A stretch of 64,000 nt of DNA, taken from Candidatus Thiocaldithrix dubininis (GTDB lineage: Bacteria > Pseudomonadota > Gammaproteobacteria > Thiotrichales > Thiotrichaceae). Position numbers and translations under genes: made by a program. A model generated the notes under the pieces. It made no database searches and was not told where the DNA came from. It was given only the letters and a program-made list of their open reading frames with translations. Of this stretch, positions 57,958 to 64,000 are shown piece after piece. Position 1 is the first letter of the stretch; every line of letters starts with the position of its first letter. The DNA lies in contig CP124755.1 of NCBI GenBank assembly GCA_029972135.1, positions 2,170,001 through 2,234,000 of the forward strand. The letters run 5' to 3'.

Positions 57958-58734
57958 ATGATAATAAGAATACGCGCCACTTGGCGTTGGTTACGTTTAA
58001 TAACGCATGTCATAGTAGGCTTAAGCTTAACCTTACTGCTGACTGGCATATTACGCCGTTCCAGCACTAGTCCAGTGTTTCAACGCACTAAACAATGGTG
58101 GTTAAGCAAAGTCGTGCGCATTATTGGCGGACAATTACAGGTAACAGGGTCAATATTACCCGGTGCAAAGCTAGTAGTGGCTAATCATGTCTCATGGCTG
58201 GATATTCCCGTCTTAGGTGCAGTGTTAAACCCGAGCTTCTTGTCCAAAGCAGAAGTGCAACATTGGCCAGTTATAGGTTGGTTAGCCAATCAAGCAGGCA
58301 CGTTGTATATCACACGCGGGCAAGCGGGGGCAGCCAATCAAGCGGCAAATACCATTGTGCAAGCCTTACAGGAAAATCAAACGGTTTTATTATTTCCAGA
58401 AGGTACTACCAGCGATGGGCAAGACGTGAAAACCTTTCATGCGCGTTTATTTGCACCTGCTTTAGAGGCGAATGTACCCGTACAACCGATTGCGGTGCGC
58501 TATCTAGCCGCAAATGGCGAATTAAGCACCGTTGTACCGTATATTGGCGAACAATCCTTATTGCAAAACTTACACGCTTTATTACGCGAACCTTTTATTA
58601 AGATTGAGGTTCATTGCCTTGAACCCATTGATAGCATAGGTTTAGCCCGTAAAACCTTAGCCCAGCATTGTGAACAGGCAATTCGGGCTATTGTCGCGCC
58701 CGCTTCATCCGCATTACTGTCAGCAACCTTTTAG
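57958..58734 (+). CDS. plsC: 1-acyl-sn-glycerol-3-phosphate acyltransferase
   Basis: The 258-residue enzyme has one N-terminal membrane helix (about 14-34) and the PlsC blocks: NHVSWLDIPVLG (H-x4-D near 77-82), TLYITRGQ, and LFPEGTTSDG near 150. It adds the second acyl chain in phospholipid synthesis. AGGAG precedes the ATG. It may have close paralogues elsewhere in the genome. Confidence 0.92.
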   Translation: MIIRIRATWRWLRLITHVIVGLSLTLLLTGILRRSSTSPVFQRTKQWWLSKVVRIIGGQLQVTGSILPGAKLVVANHVSWLDIPVLGAVLNPSFLSKAEVQHWPVIGWLANQAGTLYITRGQAGAANQAANTIVQALQENQTVLLFPEGTTSDGQDVKTFHARLFAPALEANVPVQPIAVRYLAANGELSTVVPYIGEQSLLQNLHALLREPFIKIEVHCLEPIDSIGLARKTLAQHCEQAIRAIVAPASSALLSATF

Positions 58735-58754
58735 AGAAGGATGTCACTGAATTT

Positions 58755-60050
58755 ATGTCTAAATTTACAATTGATAAGTTAGGTAAAGGGCAATTTCCAA
58801 ATCCACTGCATAGCATGTTGAATTTCCGCTATCGCGCTGATCACGAGGGCTTATTATTACAACCGGAAGTGCTTAGCCAAGCAGATAATACAGATAATAT
58901 TATATTACCCAGCCAAACCGTGTTGGAAATGGCGGGACCACGCGAATGGCTATATTTCAACCCTAAACAAGTACGCGCAGCTATTGTTACCTGTGGCGGC
59001 TTATGCCCCGGCTTAAATGCGGTAATTCGTGGCTTGGTAATGCAGCTATGGCATGTTTACGGCTGTCAGGACATTCTAGGTATCCGCTTTGGCTATCATG
59101 GTTTAGGTAATGATGCCATTGAACCCTTAACACTAACGCCTGATGTAGTGTCGCCGATTAAAAGCTTAGGCGGCACTATTTTAGGTTCGTCACGGGGTAC
59201 ACCGCCCACCAGCGAATTAGTCGCTAACTTACAAAAACATCAGATCAATATGTTATTTGTGATTGGTGGCGATGGCACGATGCGCGGTGCAGATGCCTTA
59301 TGGCAGGAAATCAAACGTCAACACTTAGAAATAGCGGTCGTGGGCATTCCGAAAACCATTGATAATGACATTCCTTATACACGCCGCACGTTTGGTTTTG
59401 ATACCGCTGTTGCCGAGGCCATGCAAGCCATTAATATTGCAGAAGTTGAAGCCAAAGGTATGCCAAACGGTATTGGTTTGGTCAAGCTCATGGGGCGACA
59501 TGCTGGCTTTATTACCGCTACCGCGTGTGTGGCATCCGGGCATCCTAACTTTTGTTTAATTCCTGAGGTGGATTTTGCGCTAGACGGCGAAAACGGTTTA
59601 CTGGCGTTATTAGAACGGCGCTTAGCGGCGCGACACCATGCGGTGATTGTAGTAGCAGAAGGCGCAGGTCAGCATTTAGTGCAAGGTGTGGGAACAGATG
59701 CCTCTGGCAATAAGAAATTAGGCGATATTGGCACGTATCTAAACGAAAAAATTAATGCGCATTTCAAATCCAAAGGCTGGCAGTTTGGTTTGAAATATAT
59801 AGAACCCAGTTATTTGATTCGCTCTGCGCCACCTTCCGCATTTGACCAATTATATTGCGATCAATTAGCGCGGGCGGCAGTACATGCGGCAATGGCAGGT
59901 AAAGGCGGTATGTTAATTGGCGATTGGAACGGGCGCTTAACCCATATTCCGATGAGTGCATTACAAGGCGCAAGCCGTCGAGTGAACCCCAACGGCGAAT
60001 TATGGTTTAGCGTACGCGAAAATACCGGACAGCCACAAGTGATGGGTTAG
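58755..60050 (+). CDS. 6-phosphofructokinase (plant-like group)
   Basis: The 431-residue enzyme has [47 protein letters not shown] and MGRHAGFIT. Gly in GGDGT points to ATP as donor, while Lys in PKTIDND is typical of PPi-type and plant-type enzymes; this combination is found in the long ATP-PFKs of plant type. It phosphorylates fructose-6-phosphate. It is 20 bases after plsC, and converges on tsaD, overlapping it by four bases. Confidence 0.9.
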   Translation: MSKFTIDKLGKGQFPNPLHSMLNFRYRADHEGLLLQPEVLSQADNTDNIILPSQTVLEMAGPREWLYFNPKQVRAAIVTCGGLCPGLNAVIRGLVMQLWHVYGCQDILGIRFGYHGLGNDAIEPLTLTPDVVSPIKSLGGTILGSSRGTPPTSELVANLQKHQINMLFVIGGDGTMRGADALWQEIKRQHLEIAVVGIPKTIDNDIPYTRRTFGFDTAVAEAMQAINIAEVEAKGMPNGIGLVKLMGRHAGFITATACVASGHPNFCLIPEVDFALDGENGLLALLERRLAARHHAVIVVAEGAGQHLVQGVGTDASGNKKLGDIGTYLNEKINAHFKSKGWQFGLKYIEPSYLIRSAPPSAFDQLYCDQLARAAVHAAMAGKGGMLIGDWNGRLTHIPMSALQGASRRVNPNGELWFSVRENTGQPQVMG

Positions 60051-61048
60051 GCCGCAGATAATTCGCTTAAAGGCCAACGGGGACGCGCACTAATCACAGC
60101 CGGTTCAGTTGCACCGGCTTGTAAGCGCATAGCGCCCGCATAGGCAATCATCGCACCATTATCAGTACAAAAGGCTAAACGTGGAAAATACACCTCCGCG
60201 TTTAGCTGCTGTAACTTAGCGCGTAGGCGTTGATTAGCACCTACTCCACCCGCCACCACTAAGCGTTTACGCCCTGCTTGCTCCAAGGCACGTTTACATT
60301 TAATCGCCAAGGTATCGACAACCGCTTCTTCAAACGCGTAGGCAATATCAGCTTTGGCTTGTTCTGTTTGATCCGAGGTTTGCCAAGTAGTTAGGGCAAA
60401 AGTTTTTAAACCGCTAAAGCTAAAATCACAGCCCGGTCGATCCACCATTGGACGCGGAAATTTATACATACCCGCCCGACCTTGCTGGGCTAATTGTGCT
60501 AATAAAGGGCCACCCGGATAGGCTAATCCCATAAGCTTAGCGGTTTTATCAAAGGCTTCACCCGCTGCATCATCGACGCTTTCACCTAAAATCTGGTATT
60601 CACCCAAATGTGGCACGTCCACCAATAAGGTGTGCCCACCCGAGACTAATAAGGCCACAAACGGAAACGCGGGCGGTGTGTCTTCCAACATAGGCGCGAG
60701 TAAATGCCCTTCCATGTGATGTACGCCCACCGCCGGAATGTTTAATGCCCACGCCATTGACCGCGCCATAGATGCACCCGTCATTAATGCGCCGATTAAC
60801 CCCGGGCCTGCCGTATAAGCAATGCCGTCTAAATCTTGCATACTGAGTTGAGCATCGGCTAACACCTCACGTAATAAAGGTAAGACGCGTTGAATGTGAT
60901 CCCGTGATGCCAATTCTGGTACAACACCGCCGTATTCGGCGTGCATGGCAATTTGGCTAAATAAACGATGCGCTAATAATCCGCGTTCGGTGTCATAAAT
61001 GGCGACACCTGTTTCGTCACAAGAAGTTTCAATGCCCAATACGCGCAT
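60047..61048 (-). CDS. tsaD: tRNA N6-adenosine threonylcarbamoyltransferase TsaD
   Basis: The 333-residue ASKHA protein makes the t6A base at position 37 of ANN-decoding tRNAs. Motifs: [14 protein letters not shown] near 5-18, metal-binding [10 protein letters not shown] near 110-119, [27 protein letters not shown] and [10 protein letters not shown]. Length fits the bacterial family. Confidence 0.98.
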   Translation of the reverse strand: MRVLGIETSCDETGVAIYDTERGLLAHRLFSQIAMHAEYGGVVPELASRDHIQRVLPLLREVLADAQLSMQDLDGIAYTAGPGLIGALMTGASMARSMAWALNIPAVGVHHMEGHLLAPMLEDTPPAFPFVALLVSGGHTLLVDVPHLGEYQILGESVDDAAGEAFDKTAKLMGLAYPGGPLLAQLAQQGRAGMYKFPRPMVDRPGCDFSFSGLKTFALTTWQTSDQTEQAKADIAYAFEEAVVDTLAIKCKRALEQAGRKRLVVAGGVGANQRLRAKLQQLNAEVYFPRLAFCTDNGAMIAYAGAMRLQAGATEPAVISARPRWPLSELSAA

Positions 61049-61160
61049 CGCTTAATCTCACTGTTACTCTGTTATGCCTACATTATACTGGATTCAGCGC
61101 TTGGCATCAGGCGCGAATATGCTAGAGTTATTGTTCACTTTTACAAAGGAATGATGAAAC

Positions 61161-61925
61161 GTGGGGTTTAAGCTAAAAAGCGCCTTATACGGTGTGGGGT
61201 TGTTCTGCGCGTTATTGCCAAGCGTATGGGCAAAAGATCATGTCATTATTCTAGCTGGGCAATCTAATATGATGGGACGCGGCAAAACCATAGGCTTGCC
61301 ACCCGGTTACCGCAATACACCCGGCAATGTTCATTTTTTCTATCAAGGGCGTGAACATAGATTAGCCGAATTTGGCTTTTTTGGTCCAGAGGTTAGTTTT
61401 GCGCATACCTTAGCAAGGGCATATCCCCGCGACCGCATTTTCTTAATTAAACACGCAGCCTCTGGCAGTTATTTAAAGCAATGGCAACCCGGACAAGGTT
61501 TATATAACACTTTAATGCGGCAAATTAGCTTTGTCGCACAGGCTTATCCCATTCAACAAATTGACGCTATTATGTGGATGCAAGGCGAAAGTGAAGCGCA
61601 AAGCTCAGCAACGGTTGCTACGCAATATAGCGATCAATTACAAAACTTCGTCACACACTTACGCCGCGATTTGCAATCACCCAATAGTTTATTTGTGTTA
61701 GGGCGCATTAGCTTTCAGCACCCTTTACTCATGAACTCGATTAATATTGTGCGCAGCCAACAACAACAAGCTCCACAACAAATTAAAAATAGCTTGGTCG
61801 TTTCAACCGATGGCTTAACCACCATGTCAGATAAACTACATTATGACAGCGCCGGGCAAGTAGAGTTAGGCAAACGCTTTGCAACTGCCTATATTCGCCG
61901 AAATTCTCAGCTTGCCCGCCGTTAA
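61161..61925 (+). CDS. SASA-type carbohydrate esterase, secreted
   Basis: The 254-residue protein starts at GTG 61161, the only start in frame after a stop; AAAGGA stands about 11 bases before it. A signal peptide (1-24, ending VWA) is followed by the SGNH block VIILAGQSNMMGRG (Ser near 36), the second block IMWMQGESEA near 140, and the catalytic DxxH in DKLHYDSAG near 231. This matches the SASA/sialate O-acetylesterase-like family of carbohydrate deacetylases. Its substrate is unknown. Confidence 0.88.
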   Translation: MGFKLKSALYGVGLFCALLPSVWAKDHVIILAGQSNMMGRGKTIGLPPGYRNTPGNVHFFYQGREHRLAEFGFFGPEVSFAHTLARAYPRDRIFLIKHAASGSYLKQWQPGQGLYNTLMRQISFVAQAYPIQQIDAIMWMQGESEAQSSATVATQYSDQLQNFVTHLRRDLQSPNSLFVLGRISFQHPLLMNSINIVRSQQQQAPQQIKNSLVVSTDGLTTMSDKLHYDSAGQVELGKRFATAYIRRNSQLARR

Positions 61926-61935
61926 TGCACTTAAC

Positions 61936-62664
61936 TTAACCCAAGTTTTTCAGGGCAAATTCCCAGTTGATCAGCTTATCTAATAACGCGTTGACATAAT
62001 CAGCGCGTTTATTACGGTAATCAATGTAATACGCATGTTCCCATACGTCGATAGTTAATAACGGTTTCAAACCATTGGTAAACGGCACATCGGCATTGCT
62101 AGTTTGTACTACCTTCAACTTATCACCGTCCGCCACTAACCACGCCCAACCACTACCGAATTGTGTCATAGCTGCATCCGCTAAGGCTTTTTTAGCTGCT
62201 TCTACACTACCAAATGAACTTTCTAATTTTGCTTTTAACGCAGCAGGCGGCTCGCCCCCGCCATTTGGTTTTAAGCTCTGCCAATAAAAATTATGATTCC
62301 ACGTTTGCGCCGCATTATTAAAAATCGCTTTGTGTTGGCTATCTTTCGCCGTCGCCGCCACTACCATATCCAAAGGCATATCTGCGAAGGGTGTTCCCAC
62401 GACCAACTCATTCAATTTATTGACATAAGCTTGATGATGCTTGCCATAGTGATAGCTCATAGTTTCGCTAGAGATCACGGGGTTAAGCGCATTTTCGGCA
62501 TAAGGCAACGAGGGTAACGTATACGCCCCGCCATTACTGGGCTTGGCTGGCACTATAGTGGGCGCAGTCGGAACAGGCGTCGACTCAAGCGCTTGTGCTG
62601 TTTTCAATAAAGCTGAACTACTCAGCAGCCCCATACCCATCGTTAAAAAATGGCGTCGGTTCAT
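61936..62664 (-). CDS. Iron superoxide dismutase with Tat export signal
   Basis: The 242-residue protein has an N-terminal Tat-type signal ([21 protein letters not shown], twin Arg at 3-4, cut probably after AQA) and a Pro-rich linker. The SOD body (about 50-242) has metal ligands in [23 protein letters not shown] and [13 protein letters not shown]. Gln in [11 protein letters not shown] is the iron-type marker. Most FeSODs are cytoplasmic; this one should be folded with its metal and exported to the periplasm. Confidence 0.92.
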   Translation of the reverse strand: MNRRHFLTMGMGLLSSSALLKTAQALESTPVPTAPTIVPAKPSNGGAYTLPSLPYAENALNPVISSETMSYHYGKHHQAYVNKLNELVVGTPFADMPLDMVVAATAKDSQHKAIFNNAAQTWNHNFYWQSLKPNGGGEPPAALKAKLESSFGSVEAAKKALADAAMTQFGSGWAWLVADGDKLKVVQTSNADVPFTNGLKPLLTIDVWEHAYYIDYRNKRADYVNALLDKLINWEFALKNLG

Positions 62665-62767
62665 GCGTCTACACTCCTAAATTAAGGCTTAATTGCTTCA
62701 ACAGTAGTGTATAGACAGCCTCACTACTTTGCGAAAAATCACAATTTTTAAGCTTAGCGGCTTTTCG

Positions 62768-63370
62768 TTATTGGGGCTTAACTTGTCCCGTTCCAGGGGG
62801 TGGCACAATTTTGGGCATTTTTACAGGTGCAGAAGGTAGACGATGATCCGCATCACGTTGATCTCGAACATTACAATTAGGGTTAGGTTTAGAAATTAAT
62901 GGTACACGCACGTCAGACCCTGCACAGGGATTACGATAGGAAACCGGTGGGCGTCGACCCGTTACACTGACTCCACCTTGAGCACTTTCGACTGATTTAG
63001 GTACAACAGGCGGGCGAACAGAGGTAACTGGGGGCGCTGGCGTTGGCGCAACACGTTCGGCATTTTTTAACATTTCTCGAATTTGTGCTTCTGCTGCATC
63101 CAACATATCCATAAGTTCATAGATTTCATCACGCTCTAAACCGTCTTTACGTAATGCTTTTTCACGATTATTAATAAGTGCCTGCTGTTTGCGTAAAACG
63201 GCGATTTCACTTTGGGTTAACGTGCCATTATCAACCCCTTGCTGAATTAATTGGGCATGTTCGGCTTGCAATGCATCAATGGTTTCTCCACCACTATCAG
63301 CGTAACTGACTGAAACCATTAACAACGCCAAACAACTGAAGGTTATAGAAACATAACTACGGACTGACAT
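62768..63370 (-). CDS. Secreted coiled-coil, proline-rich protein
   Basis: The 200-residue product has a signal peptide (cut near SYA, residue 24), a helical coiled coil (about 28-105, EHAQLIQQGVDNG ... EAQIREMLKN) and a Pro-rich C-terminal part with two Cys. The family is not recognised; likely a periplasmic or surface protein. Confidence 0.65.
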   Translation of the reverse strand: MSVRSYVSITFSCLALLMVSVSYADSGGETIDALQAEHAQLIQQGVDNGTLTQSEIAVLRKQQALINNREKALRKDGLERDEIYELMDMLDAAEAQIREMLKNAERVAPTPAPPVTSVRPPVVPKSVESAQGGVSVTGRRPPVSYRNPCAGSDVRVPLISKPNPNCNVRDQRDADHRLPSAPVKMPKIVPPPGTGQVKPQ

Positions 63371-63486
63371 CGCCTACTCCTGGTGAGTTATTAAACGATT
63401 TTTTATTTTTGACTGTATATAAATGTAATAGGAAAAGTAGCCATGCTAATGCACATGGCTATCTCTTAAGTTAATGACTGAACCAT

Positions 63487-63813
63487 CTAACGATACCCAC
63501 CGTGTCTATGACCATATCCGCCATGACCGTATCGGTGACCGTCGTGTCTAGGTGCACCATACCAACGCCCACCATGCCAATAGCCACTATACCAACGCCC
63601 ACCGTGCCAATAACCACGAGGCGGCGGTCTACGGCTAGGTCGATGATGCCGTCCCGGTCTATGTCGATCATATACTTTAATGTAAAGCCCATTTCCTAGA
63701 TCCGCGTGTAAGTTCACACCTTGATAAGCGGGTTCTGCTTGGGCAGTGGGGGTAAGGGCTAGCATTCCGGCGAATAGAGCCGTACCCAATATTTTCGATG
63801 TAAAAGAGGACAT
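63487..63813 (-). CDS. Secreted His/Gly/Tyr-rich repeat protein
   Basis: The 108-residue product has a signal peptide (cut after AQA near 26), a short conserved middle (NLHADLGNGLYIKVYDRH) and a tail from about 55 rich in Arg, His, Gly, Tyr and Trp, with YWHGGRWY repeated and then HGGYGHRHGGYR. His-rich tails can bind metals. The DNA is repetitive, so other frames are open too; the signal peptide and the start favour this one. Confidence 0.7.
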   Translation of the reverse strand: MSSFTSKILGTALFAGMLALTPTAQAEPAYQGVNLHADLGNGLYIKVYDRHRPGRHHRPSRRPPPRGYWHGGRWYSGYWHGGRWYGAPRHDGHRYGHGGYGHRHGGYR

Positions 63814-63884
63814 ATTCTTTACTCCTACTGATTAACGTTAGCCTGCAAACATTTTGCTAGGAATTACGACGCACCTTACGCTTC

Positions 63885-64000
63885 TTAATTGTTGTCACGC
63901 CCACCTCCGCCGTTGTTGCCGTCGCCACGTCTGCCGCCGCCACCATTGTTACCGTCGCCACGTCCGCCGCCACCATTGTTACCGTCGCCACGTCCGCCAC
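63885..64000 (-). CDS. Glycine-rich repeat protein C-terminus (partial)
   Basis: The minus-strand frame ending at TAA 63885-63887 is open to the window edge and encodes three copies of a GGGGRGDGNN-type repeat, ending in GGGGRDNN. The upstream part is outside the window. The repeat has RGD-type triplets. Function unknown; probably surface-exposed like its two neighbours. Confidence 0.55.
   Translation of the reverse strand, partial: GGRGDGNNGGGGRGDGNNGGGGRRGDGNNGGGGRDNN

Overview
The window looks like a chromosomal segment of a gammaproteobacterium with moderate GC content. The gene order carA-carB-greA, thrS-infC-rpmI-rplT-pheS-pheT-ihfA-merR and kdsD-kdsC-lptC-lptA-lptB is typical of Gammaproteobacteria. 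A Thiothrix-like member of the Thiotrichales would fit the dispersed palindromic repeats, but that placement is an inference and cannot be proven from this window.

Region 1 (1-7.3 kb) is a type I restriction-modification locus: the last codons of hsdM, then hsdS, a Fic-family AMPylase gene and hsdR. Between fic and hsdR lies about 1.5 kb of REP/BIME-like palindromic repeats around a RAYT-type (REP-associated Y1 transposase) gene. The same repeats are inserted in frame inside the RAYT gene and inside hsdR.

Region 2 (7.3-16.9 kb) is host backbone: carA-carB-greA on the minus strand, a divergent rtcR without rtcBA beside it, a small secreted protein and a large lipoprotein.

Region 3 (16,885-30,886) is a 14-kb element integrated at the 3' end of a tRNA-Pro(GGG) gene, with a 17-bp att duplication and a P4-type integrase next to the tRNA. 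It carries an AlpA-like regulator, a primase-type zinc protein, a DUF3987 P-loop protein and a ProQ/FinO protein. It also carries a Panacea-type toxin-antitoxin pair, an IS982 insertion and a P2-type O-N-M morphogenesis cassette (scaffold/protease, major capsid, small terminase). It has no portal, large terminase, tail or lysis genes. It is best read as a P4-like phage satellite that makes its own P2-type shell. Both non-coding ends contain direct repeats with iteron-like words, and helically phased repeats lie between the integrase and the tRNA. This is the most unusual part of the window.

Region 4 (30.9-43.5 kb) holds tRNA-Pro, merR, ihfA, pheT, pheS, rplT, rpmI, infC (probably starting at AUC), thrS, a yqiA-like esterase, ligA and a PhoQ/PhoP-like two-component system.

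Region 5 (43.7-64 kb) holds a PepSY-like small protein, the ribosomal oxygenase RoxA, purB and hrcA. Divergent from these are nadK, recN and the Kdo/Lpt operon. They are followed by an M20 amidohydrolase, a TauE/SafE permease, a lone pstS with a Pho-box-like site, plsC, a phosphofructokinase, tsaD, a SASA-type esterase, a Tat-exported iron superoxide dismutase, and three small secreted low-complexity proteins, the last cut by the window edge.
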